A DNA stretch of 64,000 nucleotides from Hysterangium stoloniferum (lineage: Eukaryota > Basidiomycota > Agaricomycetes > Hysterangiales > Hysterangiaceae), in NCBI GenBank assembly GCA_015178975.1, contig WHVD01000140.1, positions 1-64,000 on the forward strand, read 5' to 3'. This document shows, piece by piece, positions 1-13,020 of the stretch (position 1 is its first letter; each line of letters begins with the position of its first letter). The notes under the pieces were generated by a model. It did no database searches and was not told the origin of the DNA. It saw only the letters and a program-made list of their open reading frames with translations. The translations under genes were made by a program, and so were the position numbers.

Positions 1-740
1 TATCTGGACGCAATTGACTTCAGAACGCTTGCAGTTTATACCTCGAAGAACTGACGATGTACTACTGACGAGATGTACTATTTTGTTTAGCCCAAGGAGC
101 CCCTCATACCTCTTTTATCTGCTCTTTTTGCCTTTTTCCCGTTGTCTTTATCTTGTACTAAATAGCTTGTGTATATTGTAACAAAAAGAACACTTAAAAA
201 TTTAACCTACATCCAGCCTACTGAAAGATAATTTTTACTTTCAGTTGCGTGGAAATACTACACCAGTTTATTGACAGAGCTGTGAAGCTCGTCAAAGTCA
301 ACGTCGACTGTTGCCCGATGACTGTTAGTCCTCTGCTGCCTGAAAGGGATACATCATTCCTTTAGTCCCTGTGTTATAAAGTCACGCGTTCAATTGTAAC
401 TTAGATTTAGTGACTTGGTACATTAGCTACATGCTGTGTGCCACTTTAGGTCCATAGTTCACATTGGTGAATCTTTGTTTGCTCATTCATGTCTGTCTCT
501 GTGTCTGAGCTCCTGCACTTTTTTCTTTGCATCCACCTCCCTTTCTCATTCTAACATGTGAGTGGTATGACAGGTGAATGTACAGCAAGAAATAATCTAT
601 CCCACCAATCTGTGTGAGCTTTGAACAGATTGCCTAATACTCTGCCATTTCTATAGTATAGTCATTAGGTTGTGGTTGGGATGATACTGCTTAAATATTG
701 GCTTTGGAATCTACACTCATTTTATAAGATCTAAATACTA

Positions 741-1240
741 TGTCACAACCGTCACAAGTCACAAAACTGTCACAAACAATCAAAGGTAATATTTGACAAC
801 TCTTCGACACATTGAATTCGACTTGACAAACCCGAACATTATTCGACATCATTGAATCTCTTTTGACATGTCTCATTTCGACGTCATGTATGATTTCATT
901 ATTAGTTCATAACATAGTCATAACGATACGAAGAAAAGCATAAAAGGGCTACGAAAGGAGTGAGGGAAGTCAGTTGAAATATCTGTATATTAGTGATATT
1001 AGTAATCTATCTTGTCGTAACTTCTTCGACAAATACTTCCATGAGTTCTCGCGACTGGTAATAGCCTCTTACTTCATCAACAGGGTGAATATATACTTCG
1101 TTGAACAAGGCTTTTGGGTTCAATTAGTAGAATATTATTCGACTTTATTGAAGAATAATCGATTCATGACAGTGCATAAGAAAGTAATATTTGCACCTCC
1201 CATTGATGCATCCCAGACCATATATGTAACTACAGTTTTC
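741..1240 (+). mobile_element. Solo-type LTR, family A copy 1
   Basis: Starts TGTCACAA and contains a TATA-like CATAAAAGGG followed by the motif GAGTGAGGGAAGTCAG. The same sequence occurs in opposite orientation at about 2,165-2,693, with many CpG sites of this copy replaced by TpG or CpA. No coding body lies between the two copies, so they are either solo LTRs or the ends of a collapsed element. The 3' edge is approximate. Confidence 0.5.
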
Positions 1241-1540
1241 AACAAGTAGAATATTATATTTCTATGCCCTGCTAAATTGGCCCTTTTTTTGGCAGCTCAT
1301 TCAGTTTTGTATTGGAAATGGTGATGAAACACCCACCTCTCCAGGGGCAGTTCACCCTTCTCCTTCTACCAAATACTTGAAAATACATATTTGCTCAGTG
1401 AGGCTGATGCATGATTTAACTCATGTATGTACACCTAAACTATCACCCAAGCTATCACATCAAACTCATACTATTTTTCAATATTTTGGTTGTATCAGAA
1501 ATCACTCTAGCATATTCAATCCTTTTATCAAAAGGCATTG

Positions 1541-1652
1541 TTAGAGTGTATTTGCAACTAATGAAATATATTAGCAAACTGAATTAGTTCTTGATATTCA
1601 CGAGGTACACCATTCAGTTTGCTAATATATATCAGTTGCAAATACACTCTAA
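1541..1652. mobile_element. MITE, family 1 copy 1
   Basis: A ~112-base hairpin. The left end TTAGAGTGTATTTGCAACTA is mirrored by TTGCAAATACACTCTAA on the right, and the arms continue inward with a TTAGCAAACTGAAT / ATTCAGTTTGCTAA pair around a ~30-base loop. The same termini recur at 32,934-33,030 and 60,059-60,116, so this is a small family of non-autonomous DNA elements. Target-site duplications are not clear. Confidence 0.8.
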
Positions 1653-2164
1653 TAGCTGTAAGAGGAATGAGAGTATTTCAGTGAGCTTTTACCTTCTGTA
1701 AAATAAGTGGTGGCTAAGGTAAAGTACACTCTAACAAAATATTTCACAGAAAAGGCAATGTCAATATACATAGTGGCACATAGAAAATACTAGAAATGTG
1801 TCAGAGAACAAAGGGACAAAGGGAAGCCTATGAGCAAAGTTCTTTGTACTGTATATCACCTGAAAGATCCCCAGTTCCAAATCTCAATTAGAGGGTGAGT
1901 GTGGTATAAACCCCATTGATCACTCATGGGATCCTTAACCAAGTTACAGCTGTTCCAGGTACATAGTGTGGAGTTCAAAAATCAATAAACATTCTGCTTT
2001 GTTTCCAAAAATAAATTGCCCTGTAACTCCACAATGGGCAAGAAATAAGATAAAATAATTTGTATATACCATATGTATATACATATGGGGCAATCTATTC
2101 CCCTATTCAGAACTTCTTATTTCCTACTATTTAGAATTTTGGACCTCCAAGAAAGAATCAGCTC

Positions 2165-2693
2165 CCCCACTACAGTTATGTGTATTTTTGGTTTGAAACT
2201 TGGTTCAAGTGATTTTATTGACATGAATCAGATTTCACTTAATAAAGTCAAATAATATTCTACCAATTGAGTGCAAAAGCCTTGTTCAACAAAGTATAAA
2301 TTCATCCTGTTGATAAAGTGTGAGGCAAATATAGGACACAGAAGCACACAAATAATTAAGTCAAAGAGATATCAGAAAGAAGTTGAAAGGGTAATACAAT
2401 ATTAAAGGTACAGATTATGGTACAGGTTTTCTGACTGACTTCCCTCACTCCTGTCATTGCCCTTTTATACTATTTATCATTTACCTATGATGATAATGTG
2501 ATATCAGAATGAAATCATCATTGATATCAAACTGAGACAAGTCAAAGATTAGTCAAAGACTAGTTGAAGAATCTCAAAAGATAGTTGAGTCAGAAGTGGA
2601 GTCAGAAATCAAGTTGAAAAATCAAAGGAATGTTGGAGAAAGTCAAAGGAAAGTTGAATTGAAATCAGAATTTGAGCTTGTAGGTTTGTGACA
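2165..2693 (-). mobile_element. Solo-type LTR, family A copy 2 (inverted)
   Basis: Read on the minus strand it begins TGTCACAAAC and follows copy 1 (741-1,240) through the TATA-like TATAAAAGGG and GAGTGAGGGAAGTCAG motifs. It is almost free of CpG, unlike copy 1. The far edge is approximate, where similarity fades. Confidence 0.5.
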
Positions 2694-4259
2694 CATATAT
2701 TATATATACATGTCTCAACAAGATGCAGGTTTATACCTCACAGATAGAATAGGAAGGCCTCACTTGTATGCAGGAGTAGTATACATACATAGCAGGCTGT
2801 ACTACAGTTATTGGTCTTGGGAGATACAACTGAGACCTCAAATTAATAATATAATATAAAATACATAATTCTACTACCAGTGGAAGCTCCCATTTTCACT
2901 TTATCATTGTGCATCATGGAGATGTTGTCAAACTGAGGTCAAACACAACCTGTCACAGTGTGACATTTTTTTTCTGGTCATTTCTCTGCTAAGTACATGG
3001 GACCAAAATGAAGGTTGAGCAGTTCTGGCACATCCAGAGTTTCCACTATTTCCACTAAACCAACATCCAGTCAACAGCACTACTGTTGATCCTACAAATA
3101 TTATTGAGGGTTGTAGGTGTGAAGAGTGGTAGAAGTTCAGACTGTTCTATATACGAAGAAATGAGTAGAATAGGAAGATGGATGATTCGAGTGGAGGCCT
3201 CAACTGCTATAGTTCAAGGCCTGAAGTGTTCAGTAGTTCAGATAATGCTACCTATATGGTAGCTGACATGTTACCCTGATCACCGCTCATAGTAGACCTA
3301 GTTTTATGTCTTACGAGTGGTGGTGCTTGGGTAAAAAGTGTGTCTGAGTTCTAATTGGTGCCGAGTGCACCCACAAGTATACACAATGCTTCGAACTAAT
3401 GAAATGATCGAATATTCGAAGAATATAAAAGATAGATAAATATGAATAGAATGTGTAAAATATAAATAAAATAAAAGGAGTGTTTTACCACAATGAAACT
3501 GTGGTAAAAGCATACTCCTCACAGTAGGATTCATGTCCCTTCTAGCCATTCACTGCAGTCTGAGTCCAGTACAAATGCAAATTTGCAATCCACTAAGCCC
3601 AGTGAAAAAGGCTCTGAGGCTACTTGTCTCCTGTGCCTGAGCTTCAAGAGGATGGTGGTGGGAGTATCTATGATCTAGGGCAGGACATGGAGTAGGTCAT
3701 AGCCAACATCTGTGAAGATCAGCATATCCCTGATCCAATAGACAATGAGACAAGTGGCCATCTGTTTTTGTTCAGCTTCAATGGATAAGAAGACAGCCTA
3801 TCCCTTTAGGAATCAGGCAAACTGGGATACTTTGGTTAAAATATACCCAGCAGAGATTGCAAAAAAGGGTGAGAATGCCACAGCAGAGGTTGTTTTTCCT
3901 GAAGCAGTGAGTTGCTTTTTAGTTGCTTTGTCATGATTATACTGACTACAATAGTTTCCCACAGACTTTGAGCTTTCAAAGAGCTTTGGGTTGATAAAAA
4001 GAAAAACTCTGGACCAATCAAAAGCAAAATGAAGGGCAAGAAAGGTCCAACAATAAATTATTTTATTGATTTGGACACCAAGCCAGTTAATGCAGAAGAG
4101 CATGCCAGTTATACAAGGCCATACAAAGAACACCCAACCCTCTGTTTCTCATGCATCAGCCACCGGACCCTGCCAGGACCCACGCACATCAAAGCCTGTC
4201 TATGTCTGACCCCGTTCCACACACCAGTCACTGGGCTCCACCTGGATAACCCGACAGCT

Positions 4260-4790
4260 CTCTAACTGAGCCCCATTCCCATTATGGTCTAATGACCTGG
4301 ACTCTGCCTCCATTCCATTCCTAATACCTAATTTGGTGTTTACTTATCTCATTTCATGATTACTTGTTTGGATCTCATTATTACTGGATTTGGTATAACA
4401 TACATTCCACAGTCTATATAGTCTGGCAGATGTTGTACATACAATCCAGTCAGAAAATCAGCTTAGATTCCCCCAGTAATCTCAGTACATTTTCCACCCT
4501 ATTTCCTCTCTTTGAAACACACTGCTATTTACCTCATCGGAGCCCATGGGCTCCAACCTATCTCTTGCTCAACCTCCAACACATCAATGCCTGACTCTCG
4601 ACCTCATTGGAGCCCGTGGGCTTCCCGACTGGTCATTCGACCTATCAACCCCTGACCTATCAACTACACCTGGACTCCTTGGGTTTCCTGTCTGCCTGTT
4701 TGAAATTGGACACTATGATCTTGCAAGGGTGCAGCCTATAAGCTGAAGCCAAGTCCTACCAGAATACCCACAGGTTTCACCGGAAACCCT
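4260..4790 (+). mobile_element. LTR fragment, gypsy-like family B/C
   Basis: Shares the block GCTGAAGCCAAGTCCTACC near 4,742 and the TCTATATAGTCTGG motif near 4,413 with 44,705-45,220, and the GCTGAAGCCAA block with 5,031-5,562. It is probably a diverged relative of the same LTR lineage. No coding part is attached and the edges are approximate. Confidence 0.4.
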
Positions 4791-5030
4791 CCACTAAGCC
4801 CTGGATGCACCTTAACAGGTGTACATAAGTACAAGTCTTTGGTAACTACATATATAGTTTGTACTACCAATCAAGACCATAATAAAACATTTGGAAATGT
4901 CTTTTGAACATGGAGAATAATAACAAGCAAGTGAATACCTGTCAAACTTGACAAGATGCCAAATATGGGACAAAGGAGGTTCAAATTGGAACATATTTGG
5001 AAATTGACTAGAGATTCCTATGAGCAGAAT

Positions 5031-5562
5031 TGTTATGACCCGTTCCTGGATGTTTCAATATCCGACTTCCAACCTCCAACTATGGAACATCATAGTTACT
5101 GTATCTTCCACATTCTTCCCTTGTTCCACATTTGGTAATTTGTCCGTTGACAAGTATTCACTCATTTGTCTATTACATTCCCATTTCAGAATATTATCTC
5201 CCCGATATGTCTTATTGTATTCCCGTTTTAGAAATACTCCTATTTCCGTCTTATTATGGTCTTAGTTTGTAGTACAATAATGAGAAGACTTATATTAGTT
5301 TCCGCAAATTTGTACTTTACTTTAGATCTGATATCGACTTAGTTTCTTATTCCCTCTTCTGTCTTTCTGTACACTCGATATTCGGAACTCTTCAGAACTC
5401 TGAATATCTGTATCTTCCATTGTAAGTCTCTCCTCTGAAATTAAGGACTTTGAGCATTTGTGTAGAGGCACAGCACATAAGCTGAAGCCAACGTCCTGAC
5501 CCTATCTGATAGTTCCCGAATTCCCAGTGACTTTCCAATAGTTCCAGAATAAGTTCCTGACA
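5031..5562 (+). mobile_element. LTR, family B copy 1
   Basis: Begins TGTTATGACCCGTTCCTGGA and ends before ATGGCACTTAACA. The same two ends occur in opposite orientation at 13,820-14,339 with the same adjacent TGGCACTTAAC, which may be a primer-binding site. The region downstream is decayed. The lineage is probably Ty3/gypsy, an inference from LTR style and the nearby zinc-knuckle remnant. Confidence 0.55.
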
Positions 5563-6649
5563 TGGCACTTAACAAGAATATTCTATCGGAATCTGATAAT
5601 GCCTGGGAAAAGGTCCTAATAGTGGGTGTGGAAGGGAAATACCAGTCAGTCTCATCATCAGAATAATATTCACTTGGTTGGAGAAAGAGTCCTGCAGTGA
5701 CCCTGGCCATTGAGAAGGTGAGGATCTGATGGTTTGCCACATCATGCCAAGTGTCAGTCATTTTCATGGGGCAGGATTCAGCATGGTGACCAGCATAGAA
5801 CACTTGGCATCAGAAACAGCCCTCATGTTCATTGAATAGCTTACACTCTGCTTCAGTGAGATTTGTAAGTCTAGTCATAGTTGACTTAGACAATGTGGAA
5901 GTGGTGGAAAGGGAATTCGTAATCCAGGATGCTAGGCTCTATTAAAAATAGTATGAGTTGACTCTATTGCAATACACAATATACAAGGGTTTAATAAGCT
6001 TGTAATAAAAGTACTTTGTGTCTCAATATCTTGTGTCAGTTAGTGTAGCACCTCCTGACAATATAGGTTGGATGCTCTGGGAGGTGTATAGTGGTTCTGA
6101 CACACATTAACCTCCAAATGCATGGTCCACAATTAGCATCTTCATATGAAAAGTTGCAATAATTGGTGGACTCCCCCTATAAAAAGGTGTGTTTCATCAT
6201 CAAATTTAACAGGCTCTTCTGCTCTGGGCAATGCAGGGCATGGGCAGTGTTATTAGCCATGATCTGTTCTTGGACAATTTCTTGCTGCTCTCATACACAC
6301 TCTCCTTGACCTCATTGGCCAGCTCGGTGGACATAACAGGTTCTATGAGAAGATTTCTCTTCTGCACCTTATTGAGATTTGCCTCGAGCTATGCCTTTAG
6401 CATGGCCAAGGAGATAGCAAAGGGCTTTACAGAGGTTGCGAGAATCGCATTAAGGTTTTCTATCTCGATTTTCCAGTTGATGAATTTATCCTCGCCCTGT
6501 GAGAATCTCTTTACGCACAACGTGAGCCCGGTTTTTCGCGAGAGTCAGTGTTGGGAGTTCATCCAAATCCTGATCCAGTGCGAGGGTATCAATATATGTT
6601 TGGTCTCCTGGTACCAGGCCATCAGTGGCTCCATCATTGCGTCCGCCAC

Positions 6650-7691
6650 ATAACTGACCATCTCATCCAGTTTCTTGTCTCCGAGTTTCATGAATCAGTA
6701 GCATGCGGCTGACCAATTCTGGTGTACAAGTGGTGTGTATTGGCCCACGGTAAACAAGGGGCATTCCTTGAACGTCCCGAGGTTAAGTCGCTATCCGAGG
6801 GTATCGGTGTCAACGGTGCCAGTGGCGGTAACCCTAGTCTGACTCTGCCAGCACGAGTAAGAAGCGGTGTTGGTGTGGATGGGATTTGAGGTAGGTTTAT
6901 TACAGCGGTTCGGTAGCGGCGATAAAAATATTGTGAGTTATCGATTTCAAAAAAAAAGTGAAAGGCTGTGGATAATCAGCCTCAACTCGGTGGATGGAGA
7001 CAGGATAACGCGTTGGACTTGTCGAAGCCATACTATGAGTGATACAAGGTATTCGACAACATCGTGGTAACCGTCTCAGCCCCCTCTCACAAAATGATTG
7101 AAATTGGATCCACCCTTGCTCCCGTTGCGTGTACGGTCTTCTTTCGCCGTCATATGGTATCGTAGTAACCCTCCAGGATTACACTAGGTTGTCAATGACA
7201 TCAATGAAATGAGGCCGTCATCAAGCTGGGCTGCCCGAGATATTGCTATGAAATCTCGGTTGAAAGCTAAGGCCTTAGAACAGATCTATACGAAGGGGAA
7301 TAGAGGGCAAGTGTCGTCCCTCTTAGGACGGTTCAGTAAGAGGAGTGTTAAAGGTTGTGTAGGCTCTGGGCTACACATATCATTCCAATTGGGCACCATA
7401 GAGTGTATTACTTGAGGAAAGGTTAGAAGAACTATGGAAACGTCTTCATCAGTAACATCATCTCGGTCCGGAAGACTCTCGGAGGTCCCCTCGAACGCCG
7501 TAATAAAAGGGATGGAGCCTCGAGCTCACTTAAAACCATCTCACTGATGTTGATACCCCCGACTCCTCTCAATTCCCCTTTTAATTGCAAATGGGAAAGT
7601 GTCATGAATTGTAGATATAAAGACTACAAGAAATTCTGTTTTCAGTCGGACCAACTAGTGGGTGATTTCCGACATACATAGTGCCAGGAGC
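6650..7691. other. Unassigned 1-kb stretch
   Basis: CpG-normal sequence between the LTR debris and the DUF6534-type gene. Short open frames on both strands give no recognisable motif, no repeat copies were noticed, and no RNA gene is evident. Confidence 0.4.
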
Positions 7692-10600
7692 ATGTCATTG
7701 TTTCCTTCTCTGCCCGACCGCGTCACACCTATCCCCCAATCCTACTTTAACGATGCTTATGGTGTGTATCGAACCCGTGGACCTACCCGCAATCAGGCTA
7801 ATGATTATTGGCAGGCGGGTCTTTGATCAGTTGCATGGTTATGCTCCCATTGTATGGAGTGTCTGTGCTACAGGTATTTTGAATAGATAACTACTTATCC
7901 CATTGAACATTTGACTATAATTACCTCAGACGTACATGTACTTTTTAAGCTATGAAAGTGATCCACTTCTCCTTAAACTATTGGTGAGCAGAATAGAGCC
8001 TTGCATATTATTGCGCCCTGAATATACACATAGGTCTTTGTGTTGGAATACGAAGTGAGTCTCGTTACAAACAGATAAGGACTACAATACATGTATCGTC
8101 CTTATATGTATACGTCTAGTAACTGCTTACTAATATAGGCGTATGGTCTGTGCTTCTTGCTGCTCGCATATCAGATTCCCCAAAATCCAACACACTCCCT
8201 CGAGCACAAGGAGATCACACTAAATCAGAGCACTCCCTTAAACATATCCTTGAGTTCATTTGCCTGAACTCCATGAGATAACCGCAACATCCTCCAAATC
8301 TCTCAAGTGCACTCCTTGAACCTCACGTACTCCCATACAGTTGTCCATCGTTTCGACTCCCAATCTATCCTGGATATTACAGGTGATAATGGCAAGTGGC
8401 GATGTTCGACAGCGATCCAGGACAAACTTGTTAAATAGTAAAGTGGTGATTCAGCCCTTTTCACGGGTGCGCAATGATAAACGCAGATTATAAGAGTTGT
8501 CGGTGTGCGAATGTATGTAGGCGTGAATGAGTGTTGTAGTATCGATGTGATGTGTGATAAATAATAAACAATGTGCAACGTTCAAAGGGGGACAGTCGGT
8601 TTCTTGATATGTGGTGGTTCAATTGGACATTTGACACTGGTATGCTCAGCAGGTTTGACGTTAATGTACTTGGTGGCATTGACATGGTGTTGCACCATCT
8701 TCTCGTTGGCCAGTCCTGACATTGTTTCGCCTCCGTAACGTCCACAGTGGATCATTGAGATCCTATATGGCCATTGCCATTGCGTTTTTGAACGACGTTG
8801 AGATTTCAGGTAAGTTCTTGTCCATTTTGTCCTGGGGCTGATTATCTACGTGTAGCAAGGCTGCGACGGCAGCAACATCTCATGGCAAGTTCTTCTGGGC
8901 AGTGCTAGGACACTGGTGTCCCTTTTAGCCATGCCTTCATTGCTGCTGATTGAATACGCAGGTATACGCTAACGGTTTGCGTGCGTGATAGCCTCGACCT
9001 GATGGTTCCGATTCCAGCGTGTGTGGACTTTCCGAAATCTTCGAGCAGGTCCATGCAGGTGCATCGACCATCGTGGATGTGGACAGTCGTCCCTGACCAT
9101 CGCGACTCGAGCCCTAGTGCTCGTAATACTCCAACACACCCCCTCGAGTGTAGAAACTCGAAAATATACGATGCACCCCCTCAAAACTAGCTTGCCATGA
9201 ATCCCTGAGTTCCGTCTGGATCTCCATTCCATGCAGTGTTGAGGTGCAAACGATCCCAAATGTGTGTGAGTTTGTGCACTGGTGAAAAAATCGGTCGCCA
9301 GTTGTCGTCGTCCTGTGTGGTGTGCCTCAAAGTAAGATTCTTGATTTTCTTCTTCCAATTCGTCACCCCATCATCAACATTCCCTTGCCCATCCAACCCA
9401 GGTCAGCATTCCCTCCAGTAGGGCTCTTCCATCCCTCTGGCTCACGATGAGACTGCAATCGGCCGCTACCTCAGTCATCCACTGGGTGTTCCTACGTGCC
9501 ATACTTTTGCATCCATCTCTATCGCAGCTGTCGTTGATTATGATATTGGCGGTAATTGTGATTGGTGGTGCCTCGAAAAGGTGAGGACTTTCATTGATGC
9601 CCGGAACTGCCTGCGGGTCTTTGTACATCGAGTCGTCTCGATTCGAGGTCTCGTATGTTTGCAGTTCAGCTGTGGTTAACAGGAGCCACCCGTGATGCGT
9701 GTGACGTAGACAGCGGTTCCTGGCTGTTGCATATGTGGCAGTCCCTGCATGTTGTGACGTGAGTCCTAATGCTCGCTATCCCTTGCTATCCCAAATCTAA
9801 CGCACTCCCTCGAGCATGAGGGACTCGCAGTGACCATTCCCACTCCCTCAAATGATAAATCCATACCGTCCAATTTTCCCAGTCCAAGTTTTCCTCACTG
9901 CAACTTCATCCTGATGCACCGTATCTCTCCAAGACATGATAGTCATAGCATTCCCTCTGGTGAAGACAGCTTGTCTTTCCAGCTCACAATCGACCTGTCG
10001 GGTTGGCCATCCTCAGGCTCAATGGCTCTGGGATTTTCGGCACCTCAGTCAGCCAGATCGTCGCAGCGTTATTGGGAGCGTGTGCAGGATATTACAGTTT
10101 TGAGTGTAAATTCTTGTTATGGTAATGACTGTAGAATTAGTGGTAGTATGTGAAGAGTGAAGTTCGCACAGTTAATGACAATGCGTGGAATGGCGGTTTG
10201 TGCAATGGGATTAAAGGTGGTCTACAACAGCACCTAGCTTTGGTGAACGGTAGCTAACCGTGATCCGTTTGTGTTTTGTGAAGTTGACATTTCGAATGTG
10301 CAGGAGTACGCTCCCGGGGCCCATAACCTGTTGGAATACGAAGTGAGTCTCGTTACAAACGGATAAGGACTACAATACATGTATCGTCCTTATATGTATA
10401 CGTCTAGTAACTGCTTACTAATATAGGCGTATGGTCTGTGCTTCTTGCTGCTCGCATATCAGATTCCCCAAAATCCAACACTTTGTTGTGTGGTAGGTTA
10501 AGTCAATTTGTGATTCCCTCAGAACGCTGCCTCACGCTAGTCAGGATTATGGAAACTTTCCATGCCGTATTCGGTAAGTATCATTATTCATTTGACATCT

Positions 10601-12292
10601 GTGCATCCTTGAACTCACAAAGCGACACAGTATGTCACGCTGCATACTACTACACTGTACGTGTGCGCCGCCGGAGATCTCCCGACAGATACTGAAGATC
10701 TAATGTTATAGATCCTCAGCTACAGCAATCCATTGCTGTTGACAAACTGTGAATGGTGTGTACTATAATCATATACTTTCCGGGCTCGATACCCCAAACC
10801 CCAGGAGACTGATTAATTCTAGGTCACTCTATGTCCGTTTGATCTAATCCTTTACGAATCATCATCCATCCTGATCTTCGGTGCCGTGTCTCAGGTAGCA
10901 ACTTGCTGTGGGGTAAGCCATTCTACTGATCATGATATAATAGATATGAAGAATTTAGAAACCGTTTCAGGTTATCCTTTGCTTCCTCATCCAAATGTAA
11001 GTGTATAAGTATGTCAAAATATGACACATACAAGTGTTGTTCCGCATTCATAGTTCAATGGCAGATTTTTCTCAAAAATGGTATGTCAAAGTAAGTCAAA
11101 CGTTACAACACTTTTTTGATAGAACCATTGCTGAACTATTTTTCTGACAGCGACCAAAAATAAATGGAGATTCATATGTATCGCTGTATTTGTGCGCTGT
11201 TCTTATAGATCACACCGTATTTGTTCCGGCTGATTAGATCACCTAGGGTGTTACAACCATCGTACAACTCGGTCAGATAACTTGGCCTAATACAGATTTT
11301 ATGATCCCTGACCAACCTTTTAAACAGTGTTTACAGTTCGTATGTGTTTTCGATTATCAGCTCATGGTTCCTTTGCAACCACTGCTTATTGACCTTTGTC
11401 TCAGTGCTCTGTGTGAAAATGTGGGAGAAATTTTGATATCTGTGTCTTTGTCTGTCGCTCATTTCTTTATAAAAGGTTCCAAGTCTGGGGGGTGCCTGCC
11501 CAAATACGTGACACGGTGGTAAGATTATTAGCTTGGACTTATTACGGATCATTGACTGTCTTGTAGTATGTGGCTATGCTTCCTCTGTTTACGTCTAGAG
11601 TGGTGGCAGATTGTTACACGACGGTCACTCTTTGCATAGTACTGTACCGCATGCGCCCCAGGTTTAAAAGGTATGGCCGTTATCCTCGACAAATAATTAA
11701 CATAAAGACGTTGTTTAAGCTCGAGTAGGCTGGTTGGCACGCTCATTATCTTCGCAATAAATAGATTCATCTTGACCACGTACGTAGCCCTCGACTTGGC
11801 ACTCGTTTGTCACTAAATAAATGTCGTTGATGTATTCCTTGCAACCCATCAGGATCGTTGTCGTTGTAACAACAGCTATACTGAGCATTCCCACAGGGCA
11901 TGATTTTCATTTCGCCACTCTCATGTCTACCTAAATACAGCTGCTGGCTCAGCCTGATACAAAATGGGCGATGTCTATTGAACTCATCACTGTACACCGT
12001 GCGTTGCGAATGATTCGGCGCACCACGGAACTAATATAAGCATGCGATTGCAGTTTATGTCAACAGTTTTCTCGCCACTTTAAATGCTCGTAACCACCTA
12101 CGCAAAATTGATACCCCAGGCGAACACATTTCCACTCCGCAGACCATTGGCGTTGGTACTAACGCAGTCGAGAGCAGCGCAATAAATGTCACAGGGACGA
12201 CCTCCGAGAGTGAACTTGTCCCAGTGCACAATGTCGGTCTTCGTGGGTCTAGCCACACTGAACTAGAAGCGACACCGCAGTTTGAAGCCTGA
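7692..12292 (+). CDS. DUF6534-type seven-helix membrane protein, split by an LTR element in intron 3
   Basis: The N-terminal exons close in phase: 7,692-7,761, 7,815-7,873 and 7,930-7,983. They encode a short polar start, then a first helix with the family signature LYGVSVLQTYMYF followed by the acidic YESDPLLLKLL. After the inserted element, exons near 10,540-10,573, 10,631-10,656 and 10,712-10,755 give RIMETFHAVF, CHAAYYYT and a YSNPLLL loop. A later exon near 11,730-11,800 carries a helix with LIIFAINR. The last exon, 12,054-12,292, has the diagnostic YVNSFLATLNAR and a soluble tail ending at TGA. The family is common in agaricomycetes; its function is unknown. Middle exons (10,790-11,730) are not fully resolved and one phase mismatch remains, so the gene may be slightly decayed. 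The order of motifs makes the family call fairly safe. Confidence 0.6.
8041..8192. repeat. Left 152-base LTR of the TRIM-like element
   Basis: TG...CA ends with 7-base inverted termini (TGTTGGA / TCCAACA). Preceded by CTTTG. Confidence 0.92.
10329..10480. repeat. Right 152-base LTR of the TRIM-like element
   Basis: Near-identical to 8,041-8,192 and immediately followed by CTTTG, the right target-site copy. Confidence 0.92.
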
Positions 12293-13020
12293 AAATTGTC
12301 TGAATAGCACCGAAATCAACGGAAGCTATCCACTCTCTTCGGTGAGCTGGGTACAGGATAACTTCCGATTACCTCAATGTAATACGCTTCAGCGGGTGTT
12401 GATCACTTGTGGCATGGTCCCAATAAGATGTATTATGACGGCATGTAAAATCAGTCAGGTTATACTGATAACCGACATCCCTCAATCTTTCTATCCCAGT
12501 ATTTATATACACGTATTCTGCAGGCTGCTCAGTAGTTCCAGGAAAAACTTTTTGATAAGAATAACCCGGAGGAGAACAACAGTAGTACACCCACGTGGCC
12601 TTCGAAGGCTGATAAGATGTTTGTTATACGGCTCAGAGATGGGCTAGTTTTTGGTTTGTCGAACGTTTGGATAAATCTGGGCCATGCAGCGTAGCCGATA
12701 TCCAAGACTCCGTTACTAACCGGCTCTTTCTAGAACAGGGCAACAAGGAGGAAATACATTTATGTACACACTGCTGGAGAGCCTTAGTTTGACTTGAGAA
12801 TAGGCTTATTAAATGAATAGATCCTATAAATAGGTCCACTGACCGCAGTCTACAAATGATCGAATACCGTACCAGGAACACCCTCAACTCACGGCATCGC
12901 TTCAAGATCGATGACATTGAGGTTTGAAGTTACGTCAGACATGCATCCTACATCCTTGGCAAAGTCGACACCATTCGACCTCCTTCGTGCTCATGACTCT
13001 ATTTGTTTATTTCTTCTTCC
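12293..13020. other. Unassigned stretch downstream of the DUF6534-type gene
   Basis: Short open frames on both strands (for example minus 12,369-12,590 and 12,633-12,917) show no family signature and no convincing splice chain. Nothing else was seen. Confidence 0.35.

Larger units (their letters stand above)
1..6650. mobile_element. Nested, decayed LTR-element debris
   Basis: No host gene is recognisable here. The stretch is AT-rich, largely CpG-poor, and contains several LTR copies listed separately, a MITE, and on the minus strand near 5,760-5,900 a zinc-knuckle-like cysteine/histidine segment resembling Gag of Ty3/gypsy elements. The minus strand at 6,230-6,650 also has a charged, helical Gag-like flavour. 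A piece at about 541-740 is similar to 13,025-13,200, which suggests a further shared repeat. The elements are broken many times and look old. Family assignment beyond LTR retrotransposon is inference. Confidence 0.6.
8041..10480. mobile_element. Young non-autonomous LTR element (TRIM/LARD type) with perfect target duplication
   Basis: Two 152-base LTRs, 8,041-8,192 and 10,329-10,480, start TGTTGGA and end TCCAACA and differ at about one base. The element is flanked by a direct CTTTG on both sides, the expected 5-base target duplication. The 2.1-kb interior has no Gag or Pol reading frame, so it must have been moved by another element's proteins. The LTR ends resemble those of Ty1/copia elements. 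It looks structurally whole and very recent. It lies within an intron of the DUF6534-type gene. Confidence 0.9.

Noticed and set aside
6231-6653. 140-residue plus-strand open frame
   Set aside because: Opposite strand of decayed Gag-like sequence; no signal peptide or domain support.
11767-11997. Minus-strand Cys-containing frame
   Set aside because: Looked like a secreted fungal Cys protein, but the plus strand here carries DUF6534-type exons with family motifs in order.
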